This document shows, piece by piece, positions 1 through 9,004 of a stretch of DNA of 64,000 nt. Numbering within the stretch: position 1 is the stretch's first letter; the number at the start of each line of letters is the position of its first letter. The DNA comes from Sporotomaculum syntrophicum (GTDB lineage Bacteria > Bacillota > Desulfotomaculia > Desulfotomaculales > Desulfallaceae). The notes beneath the pieces are model-generated. The model had not been told where the DNA came from. It saw only the letters and a program-made list of their open reading frames with translations, and ran no database searches. Made by a program: the position numbers and the translations under genes. The DNA lies in contig NZ_LSRS01000007.1 in the NCBI RefSeq assembly GCF_009932395.1, forward strand, positions 21,257-85,256. Direction: 5' to 3'.

Positions 1-204
1 AGTAAGAACTGGACCAAAATATACAATAAACGTACATCCGTCGAGCGCTGCTTTGGTCGCCTTAAAGAATACCTGAGCCTAAAAAACTTAAATGTGCGAG
101 GGTTCAAAAAAGTAAAAGCGCGTGTCTTATTATCATGTATTGCAATGTTATCCACAGCGATGGTTTCAGTATTTGAGCCCAAAGTTGTAAAGCAGGTAGC
201 TTAG
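1..204 (+). CDS. Transposase, C-terminal fragment (cut by window edge)
   Basis: The plus-strand frame open from base 1 encodes 67 residues and ends in TAG at 202-204. It contains RTSVERCFGRLKEYLSLKN followed by a hydrophobic segment, which resembles the C-terminal catalytic-glutamate region (an ExxxxRLK-type motif) of DDE transposases of the IS4/IS5/IS1182 type. Only the last part of the gene is visible, so neither the family nor whether the element is intact can be decided. The following ~280 bases are AT-rich, and I could not identify a terminal inverted repeat. Confidence 0.7.
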   Translation, partial: SKNWTKIYNKRTSVERCFGRLKEYLSLKNLNVRGFKKVKARVLLSCIAMLSTAMVSVFEPKVVKQVA

Positions 205-491
205 GCGATACTGGTATTTTAAAACTCTCTATAGCTCAAAGGGGTATTTTTGTCCATTTTTGATTATCCACAGTTATAAAATAGCATTTAGCATAGCAAC
301 TTACCATAACTGTGTTAAGTTAATGCGATTGCAGTTCTAAATTATGGCATTGAATTTTATGCTACAGAAATTATGCAAAATGCTTACTTAATATTATAAA
401 CTCAACCAATCAAAGGTGCCTGCAAAAATTTATAAAGTTTATGCAGTTTAATCGCATTTATGACTATAATACCGTATTAATACTAGCCGGG
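205..491. other. AT-rich spacer after the transposase end
   Basis: No coding frame is supported here. The stretch probably holds the right end of the insertion element, but its inverted repeat cannot be recognised without the left end. A sequence matching the DnaA box consensus (TTATCCACA) occurs at 264-272. Confidence 0.4.
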
Positions 492-1085
492 TTATTTACC
501 AGCAGGTTTATTATGAGAGTCTAATTTTATTGAATTCAGTACCTGATAAACCGGCCCTTTGGGGGTTAACACACTTTTCATTAAATCAATAGTCGATACA
601 GTTATACCGCTAACACCCCAATTTGAGCCAATTTCGTCAACCTTGCGTACTAACCCTTCGCTGCCCTGGGGTGTGCGCAAACGGCCAAGGGTTAAATGCG
701 GAGCAAAGTTAGGTTTATCCAATGCCCAACCAAACGCAGCCAGGCATTCCTCCACCTGCTGGTGCAATAACCGGAACTTATCCACATCACCCCGTACCCC
801 TACCCAGAGAACCCGAGGACGACGCGGATTGGGGAAGAAGCCAAGACCTCCCAAAGCCAGCTCAAAACTACCCGTACCAGCAGTTGCTTCAGCAACAGTG
901 CTGATGATTTCACCAACCCGCATTTTATCAACAACACCTAAAAATTTTACAGTTAAATGCAGGTTTTGCTGCTCAACCCATTTAACATTTGCCGGTGTGC
1001 TTTTTAAATAAGCTTGTAAAACTGCCAATTTCCTTATTATCTCGAGTGGTAAATTTACAGCCCAAAAAAGACGTAACAGCTGCAC
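492..1085 (-). CDS. thpR: RNA 2',3'-cyclic phosphodiesterase (2H family)
   Basis: A 197-residue protein of the 2H phosphoesterase superfamily (LigT/ThpR), which hydrolyses 2',3'-cyclic phosphate ends of RNA and was first described as a 2'-5' RNA ligase. The two catalytic HxT motifs are visible: HLTVKFLG around residues 43-50 and HLTLGR around residues 130-135, at the usual separation. The length matches the family. The start is GTG at 1085, preceded by AGGTG eight bases upstream. It is a single gene downstream of ppsR on the same strand, with about 300 bases between them. The physiological substrate in bacteria is not well established. Confidence 0.9.
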   Translation of the reverse strand: MQLLRLFWAVNLPLEIIRKLAVLQAYLKSTPANVKWVEQQNLHLTVKFLGVVDKMRVGEIISTVAEATAGTGSFELALGGLGFFPNPRRPRVLWVGVRGDVDKFRLLHQQVEECLAAFGWALDKPNFAPHLTLGRLRTPQGSEGLVRKVDEIGSNWGVSGITVSTIDLMKSVLTPKGPVYQVLNSIKLDSHNKPAGK

Positions 1086-1391
1086 CCGTTTTTCACCTGC
1101 CCAGACAATGATGTACTTTAAACTGTAAAATTAATTAGCTTAACTTCTATTTTCTCAATTTCCTGTCAGTCTACAAATATTTAATAAGACAGCCAGAAAA
1201 CTGGGAGTACGCCATATTTTATATACTTTTGAAATAAAAGAAGGCTCGCTGGCCTTCATAATTATGAATTAATATACTGCGCAAAGTTACCCCTTTTTCA
1301 CTATAGTCTGACAGCAGTCAAACGAAAGATGTGTATCTGGAAGAACAGACAGAGCACATAAATATACACATCAAGTTTTAGAGTACCCCTT
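1086..1391. other. Intergenic region thpR-ppsR
   Basis: No gene is supported. The only recognisable element is the ppsR terminator hairpin listed separately at 1240-1257. Confidence 0.5.
1240..1257 (-). terminator. Rho-independent terminator downstream of ppsR
   Basis: On the minus strand a perfect 6-bp stem (GAAGGC/GCCTTC) with a six-base loop is followed by TTTTATTT. It lies about 135 bases beyond the ppsR stop and would end the glyQ-glyS-ccpN-ppsR transcript. Confidence 0.6.
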
Positions 1392-2249
1392 CTATCTACC
1401 CAGCCTCTCTCCCTTATAATATATTTCCATTACCCGGCTGGCTGTTTCTTCCACAGCTTTATTGGTTACATCTATTATTGGGCAACCGGCTTTTTCCATT
1501 ACCTTTTTTGCGTAATCCAGTTCTTTCAGTATACGTTCCATGCTGGCGTAATCAGCATGTGAAGTTAAACCCAGCGATTTTAGCCGCTCCTGCCTGATTT
1601 CATTAAGTTGACTAGGGCTGATAGTTAGTCCAATCACCTTGTGGTGGGGCAAGCTAAAAATTTCCTCTGGAGGGGCTACTTCCGGCACCAGCGGCACATT
1701 AGCCACCTTAATGCTCTTATGAGCTAAATACATACATAAAGGTGTCTTAGAAGTCCGGCTTACCCCAATAATCACCAGGTCAGCCCGCGTTATGCCCCGA
1801 GGATCTTTACCATCGTCGTATTTAACGGCAAATTCGATGGCCTCTACTTTACGAAAATATTCCTGGTCTATCTTACGCACCAGCCCCGGTTCTAACTTGG
1901 GTTGTCTACCCTCCAACTGGGTCAGGGCGTCCAGCGTTGGACCCATAATATCCACTGTTATAACGCCGTGCTTTTTCGCCTCTGCAGCTATTGTCTCCCT
2001 TAGTATGGGCAGTACCAGCGTATAAGCGATCAAACTATTGAAATGGCTGGCTTCCTCTACAATTTCCGGAATTTCAGATGTATCATTAACATAAGGTACC
2101 CGGCGGATCTCCACATTGCCTCCATTAAACTGGCTGGCCGCCGCCCTAACCACCAGTTCGGCCGTTTCACCTATGGAGTCCGAGATAATATAGACAACCG
2201 GTCTTGGTTTTACATCCGCGGATATGGATACCGCCTCCTTAATAACCAC
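1392..2249 (-). CDS. ppsR: Pyruvate phosphate dikinase / PEP synthase regulatory protein (DUF299)
   Basis: A 285-residue member of the DUF299 kinase/pyrophosphorylase family, which phosphorylates and dephosphorylates pyruvate phosphate dikinase or PEP synthase on threonine. The hallmark N-terminus VYIISDSIGETAE is at residues 19-31 and the nucleotide-binding loop GVSRTSKTPL at about 162-171. It follows the CcpN-like gene with a slight overlap, the same order as ccpN-yqfL in Bacillus, which fits control of the pyruvate/PEP node. The start is uncertain. GTG at 2249 has little Shine-Dalgarno sequence, while a strong AAGGAGG lies inside the frame 8 bases before an ATA codon. Confidence 0.92.
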   Translation of the reverse strand: MVIKEAVSISADVKPRPVVYIISDSIGETAELVVRAAASQFNGGNVEIRRVPYVNDTSEIPEIVEEASHFNSLIAYTLVLPILRETIAAEAKKHGVITVDIMGPTLDALTQLEGRQPKLEPGLVRKIDQEYFRKVEAIEFAVKYDDGKDPRGITRADLVIIGVSRTSKTPLCMYLAHKSIKVANVPLVPEVAPPEEIFSLPHHKVIGLTISPSQLNEIRQERLKSLGLTSHADYASMERILKELDYAKKVMEKAGCPIIDVTNKAVEETASRVMEIYYKGERLGR

Positions 2250-2880
2250 CTTCGCCTAACTCAACGAACAATCTAGTAACGTTAGTCTTGCTGAATCGAC
2301 CCACAACTTCCAAATCTGTTTGACCTTCTTTTGCTTTAACTAGGCGCACTACTGGTAAAGCATCCACCTCATGGGCGATCAACCTGCGAGCAGCTTCCCA
2401 AACTGAAGTATCAGGTTCCACATAAATAATGTTGGGCATTCTGGTCATAATTACACCTACCGGCAGCTTGTGTATATCCTGCCCGCCAAGAGTGTTTTTA
2501 AGTAAATCCTTGCGGGAAATAACACCTTCCAGCAAGCCGCCTTCCCGCACAACAAACATGGTGCCCACATCTTCTATGAACATGGTGACCACAGCATCAT
2601 ATACTGTACACTGTTCAGGAACCACCACGGGTACTGATTTTACTTCGTTAATCGTTATTCGATGCAGTTTTTCAGCTAACTCCTGGCCTGGTTTTTTACC
2701 GCTATAAAAATAACCTACCCGGGGGCGGGCTTCCAGCATGCCGGACATAGTTAGAATGGCCATGTCGGGGCGCAAAGTAGCCCTGGTAAGACTAAGCCGT
2801 TCGGCTATTTGTTCACCAGTGATAGGACCTTCCTTTTTAACTATTTCGAGAATAGTTTCTTGTCTTTTGCTAAGTTCCAT
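2239..2880 (-). CDS. ccpN: CcpN-like transcriptional regulator (HTH plus two CBS domains)
   Basis: A 213-residue protein with an N-terminal winged helix (residues 1-60, including SKRQETILEIVKKEGPITG) followed by a pair of CBS domains (about 75-205). This is the architecture of CcpN/YqzB, which represses gluconeogenic genes and senses nucleotides through its CBS domains. ATG at 2880 was chosen because GAGGGG lies just upstream. A longer in-frame extension to 2916 lacks a ribosome binding site. The order glyQ-glyS-ccpN-ppsR matches the Bacillus glyQ-glyS-yqzB-yqfL block. Target genes cannot be inferred from this window. Confidence 0.85.
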   Translation of the reverse strand: MELSKRQETILEIVKKEGPITGEQIAERLSLTRATLRPDMAILTMSGMLEARPRVGYFYSGKKPGQELAEKLHRITINEVKSVPVVVPEQCTVYDAVVTMFIEDVGTMFVVREGGLLEGVISRKDLLKNTLGGQDIHKLPVGVIMTRMPNIIYVEPDTSVWEAARRLIAHEVDALPVVRLVKAKEGQTDLEVVGRFSKTNVTRLFVELGEGGY

Positions 2881-3074
2881 ATCATCGCCCCTCGCAGAGC
2901 AAATACGCCATACCATTCGTTTACTCTGTTAATATATATATTAAATACGCAGATTAAATATCCTTTTACTAATAAGGGGTTTATTGTTAAATTATATCAA
3001 CAAAGATCTGCTTGATGCAAACAAGGTTTAGCTATAGGATATATCAAAGTAATGATAAGCGGGAGCAGGCATAC

Positions 3075-5168
3075 CTATTTATTAGGGACAACTATTTTAC
3101 TCAAATCGGCTATGCTGCCTATGAAATCGGCAATCTTTTTTAACAAGGCTAAGCGGTTGTTTCTCACCCGTTCATCTTCCACCATCACCATCACATCACC
3201 GAAAAAGCTGTCCACAGGCTTCTGCAGCTTAGCAATCAGCGACAGCGCCGCACCATATGACCGGTCATTGATTAGTGCAGTAGCGGATAAGGATACCGTT
3301 TGGAAGGCTTGATAAAGCTCTCGCTCAGCTGCCGATTCAAACAAGACCGGCTCTACCTTGTCGTCATCTGCTTTCTTGGCAAGGTTATGTGCCCGGGTAA
3401 AGGCAGTTAGTAAAGCACCAAAAGCCGGTTCATACCGAAATTTTTCCAGTGCTTGCCCTCGTAGCCAGGCACCTGACAGTTCACCTATACCGGCGGCTAA
3501 TACAGCTTCTACTGTATCGTATGCTAATCCCCGGTCAATAAACAAACCTCGCAGGCGCTGCCGAAAGAATTCCTCAAGTTCAACAGTCACCTGTTCCAAC
3601 GACAGTATCATTTGCACCCGGCCAGCGTAACCGTTGTAAGCCTGTTCAATAATTTCTGGCATAGATAGCACCAAATTACCATCTAGAATGATGTTGCATA
3701 TACCCAAGGCCTGGCGCCGCAGTGCATAGGGATCCTGTGAGCCAGTGGGCATAATGCCTAAGCCGTAGCAACCTACTATAGTATCGATTTTATCAGCAAT
3801 GCTCAAAACCTTACCCGGTACCGTTATGGGTAGGTCATCGCCCGCAAAGCGGGGCAGGTAATGCTCGTAGACCGCCCGGGCAACAGATGATGACTCCCCC
3901 TGTCGCAAGGCATATTCCCGGCCCATTATCCCCTGCAGTTCAGGGAATTCGTATACCATATTAGTTAACAGGTCTGCTTTAGCCAGGTAAGCAGCGCGGG
4001 CAGTTTCCTCCTTTTCTTGCAGACTAGCACCCAGACGGTCAGCTAATAAATCAGCCAGGGCGCTAACCCGCTGCACTTTTTCATATACCGTACCCAGGCT
4101 TTCCTGGAACACCACTTTCTTTAGTCCTTCCACCCGGTCTGCCAGGCTTGTTTTGAGATCCTCCTGCCAGAAAAAAGCAGCGTCTGAAAGTCGAGCCCGC
4201 AGGACCTTTTCATTTCCGGCCCGGATGATATTGATGCTTTCCTCATCAGCTCCACTATTACTCACAGCAACAAATCGAGGCAACAACCTACCGTCAGCAC
4301 CTCGTACCGGAAAATAACGCTGGTGCTCCCGCATAGGAGTAATTAATACTTCTTCGGGTAATTGCAAATAATCTTTATCAAAACTACCGCATAATGCAGT
4401 GGGGTATTCCACTATGTTAGTGACTTCATCCAGCAGTTCGTCGTCAATTTCCGTCGTTCCGCCCTCCCTGGCTGCGGCCTCGCTAATCTGCTGACGAATA
4501 ATTTCTCGGCGTTCGTTTACCTCGACAATTACGTGTGCCCTGCGCACCAGCTCAAAGTATTCGCTGGCATCGTTAACGGTCAGTTTGCCACTGCTCAAAA
4601 AACGATGTCCATATGTATAGCGATCAGCCTCTAAACCGGCTAAATTCAAGGGCAGTACAGTATTACCGAAAAGGCATAGCAGCCAGCGAATCGGGCGGGC
4701 AAAACGCATCTCCAGCTCACCCCAGCGCATAGGCTTAGGGAAATGCAGTCCCCCGATCAATGCAGGGACAAGCTCTTGCAGCACATTAGCAGCTGGCCGG
4801 CCTGCTGCTTGTTTGATGGCAAAAACATATTCCACCGGACCTACCGATTTGCGCACCAATTCCTCCACGCCTACACTGTTGCTCTTGGCAAAACCCAGAG
4901 CTGCCCGGGTAGGCTCACCTGCGCTGTTAAAAGCCACCTTCACTGCCGGGCCTTTTACTTCTTGTTTTAAAGATTGCTGGCTGTCCTCTACAGCTTTGAC
5001 GAAAACCGTAATTCGGCGGGGGGTGCCACAAGTGGTAATTTCCCCATAGCCCAGTCGGTTTTCCTGTAAAACTTGTCCGGTTAGTTCATGCAGTTGGGCA
5101 AGTGCCGGGTCCAAAAAACGAGCCGGCAGTTCCTCAACACCAATTTCCAATAAAAAGTCCCTGGGCAT
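3075..5168 (-). CDS. glyS: Glycyl-tRNA synthetase, beta subunit
   Basis: A 697-residue beta chain of the heterotetrameric bacterial-type glycyl-tRNA synthetase, which charges tRNA-Gly together with GlyQ. The N-terminus (FLLEIGVEELPARFL) and the HD-like central region are characteristic, and the length is normal. ATG at 5168 sits six bases after AAGGTG and one base beyond the glyQ stop. An upstream GTG at 5177 would overlap glyQ and has no suitable ribosome binding site. Translation is probably coupled to glyQ, and both are controlled by the T-box leader. Confidence 0.97.
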   Translation of the reverse strand: MPRDFLLEIGVEELPARFLDPALAQLHELTGQVLQENRLGYGEITTCGTPRRITVFVKAVEDSQQSLKQEVKGPAVKVAFNSAGEPTRAALGFAKSNSVGVEELVRKSVGPVEYVFAIKQAAGRPAANVLQELVPALIGGLHFPKPMRWGELEMRFARPIRWLLCLFGNTVLPLNLAGLEADRYTYGHRFLSSGKLTVNDASEYFELVRRAHVIVEVNERREIIRQQISEAAAREGGTTEIDDELLDEVTNIVEYPTALCGSFDKDYLQLPEEVLITPMREHQRYFPVRGADGRLLPRFVAVSNSGADEESINIIRAGNEKVLRARLSDAAFFWQEDLKTSLADRVEGLKKVVFQESLGTVYEKVQRVSALADLLADRLGASLQEKEETARAAYLAKADLLTNMVYEFPELQGIMGREYALRQGESSSVARAVYEHYLPRFAGDDLPITVPGKVLSIADKIDTIVGCYGLGIMPTGSQDPYALRRQALGICNIILDGNLVLSMPEIIEQAYNGYAGRVQMILSLEQVTVELEEFFRQRLRGLFIDRGLAYDTVEAVLAAGIGELSGAWLRGQALEKFRYEPAFGALLTAFTRAHNLAKKADDDKVEPVLFESAAERELYQAFQTVSLSATALINDRSYGAALSLIAKLQKPVDSFFGDVMVMVEDERVRNNRLALLKKIADFIGSIADLSKIVVPNK

Positions 5169-5169
5169 A

Positions 5170-6048
5170 TCAAGCACCTTCTTTCTTTAACAGGGGATAG
5201 CCCAACTCTTGGCGTTGTTCCACATACTTCTGCGCACAAGTCCGGGCAAGATTCCGCACCCGGTGTATAAAGCCAGTCCTCTCGGTAACACTGATGGCAC
5301 CGCGGGCATCCAGTAAATTAAAGGTGTGCGAACATTTTAAAACATAGTCATAAGCCGGCAGTACCAGCCCTTTGGCCGCTACCCGCATCGACTCGCGCTC
5401 GTACATATCAAATAGTTTAAACAACATGGCAGTGTCCGCTTCTTCAAAGTTATAGTGGGAATGCTCCACTTCACCACGGTGATGCACGTCACCATAGTTG
5501 ACGCCCTCCACCCACTGGATATCATACACACTATCCTTTTCCTGTATATACATGGCCAATCGTTCCAAACCATAAGTAATCTCCGCGCTAACCGGCCGGC
5601 AATCGATCCCACCGCATTGCTGGAAATAGGTAAACTGAGTGATCTCCATACCGTCTAGCCAGACTTCCCAGCCCAATCCCCAGGCACCTAGAGTAGGAGA
5701 CTCCCAGTTATCCTCAACAAACCGGATATCATGTTTACGCGGGTCAATCCCGATGGCTTGCAGGCTATTTAGATAAATGTCCACCACATCATCCGGTGAC
5801 GGTTTTAAAATCACCTGGTACTGGTAATAGTGCTGTAGCCGGTTGGGGTTTTCACCATACCGGCCGTCTGTGGGCCGCCGGGAGGGTTCTACATAGGCCA
5901 CCCGCCAGGGTTCAGGCCCCAGGGCTCGCAAAAATGTAGCAGGGTTCATCGTACCTGCTCCCTTTTCTACATCATAAGGCTGCTGAATAATGCATCTTTG
6001 CTTGGCCCAGAACGTATTCAAAGCTAAAATTAATTCTTGAAAGTTCAA
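5170..6048 (-). CDS. glyQ: Glycyl-tRNA synthetase, alpha subunit
   Basis: A 292-residue catalytic alpha chain of the alpha2-beta2 glycyl-tRNA synthetase. The sequence has the typical start ([19 protein letters not shown]), a class II synthetase core with [17 protein letters not shown] near residues 54-70, and a [10 protein letters not shown] segment. It is the first gene of the operon and follows a glycine T-box leader. Transcription is therefore expected to rise when uncharged tRNA-Gly accumulates. Confidence 0.97.
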   Translation of the reverse strand: MNFQELILALNTFWAKQRCIIQQPYDVEKGAGTMNPATFLRALGPEPWRVAYVEPSRRPTDGRYGENPNRLQHYYQYQVILKPSPDDVVDIYLNSLQAIGIDPRKHDIRFVEDNWESPTLGAWGLGWEVWLDGMEITQFTYFQQCGGIDCRPVSAEITYGLERLAMYIQEKDSVYDIQWVEGVNYGDVHHRGEVEHSHYNFEEADTAMLFKLFDMYERESMRVAAKGLVLPAYDYVLKCSHTFNLLDARGAISVTERTGFIHRVRNLARTCAQKYVEQRQELGYPLLKKEGA

Positions 6049-6094
6049 AATGCAACCAACCTCCCATTGAATAAATCAGGCATTTCTATTTAAA

Positions 6095-6350
6095 AATATG
6101 AAAACCCCCCGGCCCGGCATTAAGCCAGGGACGGGAGGCATTTCCCGCGGTTCCACCCTGATTGACCACCCGTACAGGCAGCCCTCTCTTCGTGGGCAGG
6201 CTTTACTCACCGACTGCATTAACCGGCTTTCCTCCTGCGGCTCGGGAACCCCTTTCACCAAAACACGCCACCGGTTTGCACCAACCACCGATTCTCTGTA
6301 CACGTCATTATGGTTAATCTTTCCTTCATTGCCCTCAATAAAGAATTATT
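6095..6350 (-). promoter_or_regulatory. T-box riboswitch leader of glyQS
   Basis: On the minus strand the conserved T-box sequence AGGGTGGAACCGCG occurs at about 6146-6159. It is preceded by the upstream stem region, with GGTGGTTGGTGCAAACCGG typical of stem I. It is followed by a strong GC-rich terminator (about 6101-6137) whose 5' arm could alternatively pair in the antiterminator. The position directly upstream of glyQ implies tRNA-Gly sensing. I did not fold the specifier loop, so the GGC specifier codon is not proven. Confidence 0.9.
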
Positions 6351-6356
6351 TTAATA

Positions 6357-6385
6357 AATTTATCAAATTTAGTCTTCAATGTCAA
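6357..6385 (-). promoter_or_regulatory. Sigma-A type promoter for the glyQS T-box transcript
   Basis: On the minus strand TTGACA (6380-6385) and TAAATT (6357-6362) are separated by 17 bases, a perfect -35 and a fair -10 with ideal spacing. It lies immediately upstream of the T-box leader. Confidence 0.65.
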
Positions 6386-6415
6386 ATAAATAAGTTTACA
6401 TTAGCATATAAGAAT

Positions 6416-6901
6416 TTATTGCATGGGAGGATTTTTATATAAAAAAGCATCATTGGGGTCAGCTTGTTTGGGCTGATCTACTTCTTTTTTAGGCCGATGT
6501 TCTATCTCCAAAGAGTAATTCTTAGCCATCGCGGTAGCCGTACCAAGCGCCCCCAATATAGCCAGTTCACTGCTGGCAAGCGCAGCCAGCACACCTAGCG
6601 CCCCCATTGTGGCGGGCATTTCAAATACAGTGCGTTCACCTTGCTTAACCTTGATCCTGGTATCCTGCCCCCGCTGCAGCACCGACTTAATTTGCTCCAT
6701 GATATCCTGGGCCCGGCCTTGCACCTTTTCGGTAAATTCTTGTTGTTCCATGGTCCCAATAAAAGACCGGTCCGTCTCCTCCAACTTGATTAATGCTTCA
6801 ATTACATCACCACCAGTTTCATCAAGAGCCTTTTTGGCTTCTCGGTAGCTAACACCGGTTCTGTTTCTAATTAAATCGATTTTTTCCAGATCAATGCTCA
6901 T
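6416..6901 (-). CDS. DUF4342 protein with UBA-like N-terminus
   Basis: A 161-residue protein. Residues 5-42 (DLIRNRTGVSYREAKKALDE and following) resemble the UBA/TS-N fold seen in elongation factor Ts and in DUF4342 proteins. A charged linker and a DUF4342 region with a hydrophobic alanine/leucine segment (about 95-125) come next. The function of the family is unknown. ATG at 6901 follows an AAGGGGGAA ribosome binding site. It lies between recO and glyQ on the same strand, upstream of the glyQ promoter. Confidence 0.7.
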   Translation of the reverse strand: MSIDLEKIDLIRNRTGVSYREAKKALDETGGDVIEALIKLEETDRSFIGTMEQQEFTEKVQGRAQDIMEQIKSVLQRGQDTRIKVKQGERTVFEMPATMGALGVLAALASSELAILGALGTATAMAKNYSLEIEHRPKKEVDQPKQADPNDAFLYKNPPMQ

Positions 6902-6999
6902 GAATAGTTCCCCCTTATCTTGCTAGTTTAAAGCTTAGATTAATTTATCCAATTACTCGGAAAATGATACTAGCTGGGGTAACCTTTCTATTAGTTATA

Positions 7000-7761
7000 C
7001 TATTTAATTACCGGATTAAAACAATTTAGTTTGTCCATAAACTGGAGGGAACGAGATCTTTTTTCCATGTGCCATTGTAAATATTCATGCATGATGGTAC
7101 TCATTTGGGCACGGGACGACCGGGCTACGCGTAATCTATCGATTTTATCTATTTCCCAACTCAATAAGGTATGCATTATTGCCACTGTGCCCCTATTGCA
7201 TGTAATATACTCTTCACCGGCAGCACAGTTGAAACAAATAAGGCCACCGGCCTGGGTACTAAATCTTACCATGGGACCGTTCAACTCACCGCCGCAGTCT
7301 ACACAGCCATTAAGGTATGGTAAATAGCCCAGTAGAGCCATTAGTCGAAGCTCAAACCAGCGTGTTACCAATTCCGGATCCACTGTTTTATCCAACTCCC
7401 GAAGGGTTTTAATAATGTGGATAAAAACTGCTTCATTGGGATCTCCTTCTACAGTCAAAGCATCCACCAGTTCAGCCATATGCCCGGCATACAGCAGCTT
7501 ATCCAAATCCGTCCATAACCCGGGAAAAAATTCTATCCCTTCACACTGGCTGACGCTATCCAAATCCCGCCCCTGCCGAAGCATGAATTCCGAAACAGCA
7601 AAGGGTTGCACCGCCCCCCGTTTGCGGCTGGTTGGTTTGGTCACCCCGTGGGCCACCACCTGGATTTTACCCCGTTCCTTCGAAAACAGGGTTATAACGC
7701 GATGGGCGTCCCGCATCTCTCGCGAATTGAGCACCACTGCCAGAACTTTGTAGAGTTTCAT
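7000..7761 (-). CDS. recO: DNA repair protein RecO
   Basis: A 253-residue RecO, which binds SSB-coated DNA and with RecR loads RecA in recombinational repair. The N-terminal OB-fold is recognisable from the start (VLAVVLNSREMRDAHRVITL). A zinc-binding region with CVDCGG around residue 157 and CFNCAA around residue 177 is present. ATG at 7761 follows GGAGGAAAAC. The placement recO-(DUF4342)-glyQ-glyS agrees with Firmicute gene order. Confidence 0.95.
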   Translation of the reverse strand: MKLYKVLAVVLNSREMRDAHRVITLFSKERGKIQVVAHGVTKPTSRKRGAVQPFAVSEFMLRQGRDLDSVSQCEGIEFFPGLWTDLDKLLYAGHMAELVDALTVEGDPNEAVFIHIIKTLRELDKTVDPELVTRWFELRLMALLGYLPYLNGCVDCGGELNGPMVRFSTQAGGLICFNCAAGEEYITCNRGTVAIMHTLLSWEIDKIDRLRVARSSRAQMSTIMHEYLQWHMEKRSRSLQFMDKLNCFNPVIK

Positions 7762-7894
7762 GTTTTCCTCCCAACTACCATAGCGCTAGTTTAGAGTTTA
7801 TCATAAAAATTATACCATGCCACTTGAGCATGCACTGTTTAGGCTTGCCTTAAAATAAATAATAAAGACCCTCCTAAGAGAGTCTATTAAATTG

Positions 7895-8869
7895 TTATAT
7901 CCATTTTTTCATTTTAAACACGAGAAACATCCAACCCGTCACTCCCATCAGTCCACCAGTAATAGCCACGGTGGACCAGATACTTTCTTGTTCGGGTAAC
8001 GGCACGTTCATGCCAAAAAATCCGGTAACAAAGGTCAGGGGCATAAAAATAAATGATATAACAGCAAGTACACGAATGGATTCGTTGGTTCGGGCAGTTA
8101 TAATGGAATAATACGTCTCCAAGGCGCCATCCAGCAAATCCCGAAAGCCTTCAATGGAGTCAACAATACGCTCGATATGATCCACCAGGTCCAGGTAGTA
8201 CGGTTCACTTTCTTTGGAAATCTGAAATACGAACTGTCCGTTGAGACCGGAAAACATCCTTTTTTGCGGCAAGATAGCCCTGCGCATGGAAAGAATCGTC
8301 CTTTTCAAGGCCATAAATTCCTCAGTAATTTCCTTGTTAGTCTGCTCGTACAGCTGGTCCTCAAGCTCATCCACACGCTGGTCGATACGATCCAGAATCG
8401 GGAAATACTCGTCGGTGATACCATCCAGGATGTGGTACAAAAACATATCGGAGCCTTGATTCATATACTTGGTCCGGTTAGACAGACATTCTCTGGCCAT
8501 ACGGCCAAGGGTAGGCAGCGTTCTGCGGTGCACAGTTACTACATAATTGGAGCTCAAAAAAACACTGAGCTGCTCCAACGTGATTTCCTCATCACTATCT
8601 TCCTTATAACGCAAAGCATGCAGCATAAAAAAATAATATTTATCGTAAGCGTCTACTTTGGCCCGGGGACTCATATGCAAGCAGTCTTCCACCGCTAGGT
8701 AGTGAAAATTAAATACTTGGGCTAAATAGTTGAGCTCGCGTTCATTACTAAAGTCGTATAAATCCACCCAGAGCAAATCATCTTCATGCTGTATTAAATC
8801 CTTTTGAGCCAAATCTACATCATGAACTAACTGTTTCCGGGTGGCATCATAGAAATACGTTTTGATCAT
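7895..8869 (-). CDS. corA: CorA-family magnesium/cobalt transporter
   Basis: A 324-residue CorA channel with a cytoplasmic alpha/beta and long helical N-terminal domain and two C-terminal membrane helices. The signature GMN motif (FFGMNVPLPE) stands at the end of the first helix. ATG at 8869 was chosen because GGAGGTG lies six bases upstream. An in-frame GTG at 8884 lies within that ribosome binding site. The gene follows an M-box riboswitch with its own terminator, which supports magnesium as the substrate. The sequence does not show whether it also carries cobalt or nickel. Confidence 0.95.
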   Translation of the reverse strand: MIKTYFYDATRKQLVHDVDLAQKDLIQHEDDLLWVDLYDFSNERELNYLAQVFNFHYLAVEDCLHMSPRAKVDAYDKYYFFMLHALRYKEDSDEEITLEQLSVFLSSNYVVTVHRRTLPTLGRMARECLSNRTKYMNQGSDMFLYHILDGITDEYFPILDRIDQRVDELEDQLYEQTNKEITEEFMALKRTILSMRRAILPQKRMFSGLNGQFVFQISKESEPYYLDLVDHIERIVDSIEGFRDLLDGALETYYSIITARTNESIRVLAVISFIFMPLTFVTGFFGMNVPLPEQESIWSTVAITGGLMGVTGWMFLVFKMKKWI

Positions 8870-8948
8870 GCGGGTCACCTCCACGGAAGTTATTTAATTT
8901 TATATCATTTGGAACAGCCAAACCTCGTCGGTGAGGAGATTCTTCCAT
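8847..8948 (-). CDS. Possible 33-residue leader peptide upstream of corA
   Basis: Between the M-box terminator and corA, an ATG at 8948 lies eight bases after AAAGGGGG and opens a 33-codon frame. The frame ends in TGA at 8847-8849, overlapping the first ~23 bases of corA in another frame. The peptide has prolines at positions 5, 13 and 27. No homology is recognised. The strong ribosome binding site and overlap suggest translational coupling or a second control layer, but a chance ORF is possible. Confidence 0.35.
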   Translation of the reverse strand: MEESPHRRGLAVPNDIKLNNFRGGDPHDQNVFL

Positions 8949-8981
8949 GCAGGTTACCCCCTTTCGTCAAACAATTTAAAA

Positions 8982-9004
8982 GGTCTTCAAAAATTATGAA
9001 GACC
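8982..9004 (-). terminator. M-box controlled terminator before corA
   Basis: On the minus strand an 8-bp perfect stem (GGTCTTCA/TGAAGACC) with a 7-base loop is followed by TTTTAAATT. It is at the 3' end of the M-box aptamer, as expected for a transcriptional off-switch at high magnesium. Confidence 0.85.

Noticed and set aside
148-786. Three perfect DnaA-box matches (TTATCCACA) at 148, 264 and 778, possibly an origin.
   Set aside because: They are widely spaced, two lie inside coding sequence, and no dnaA/dnaN or AT-rich unwinding element is near. Probably chance.
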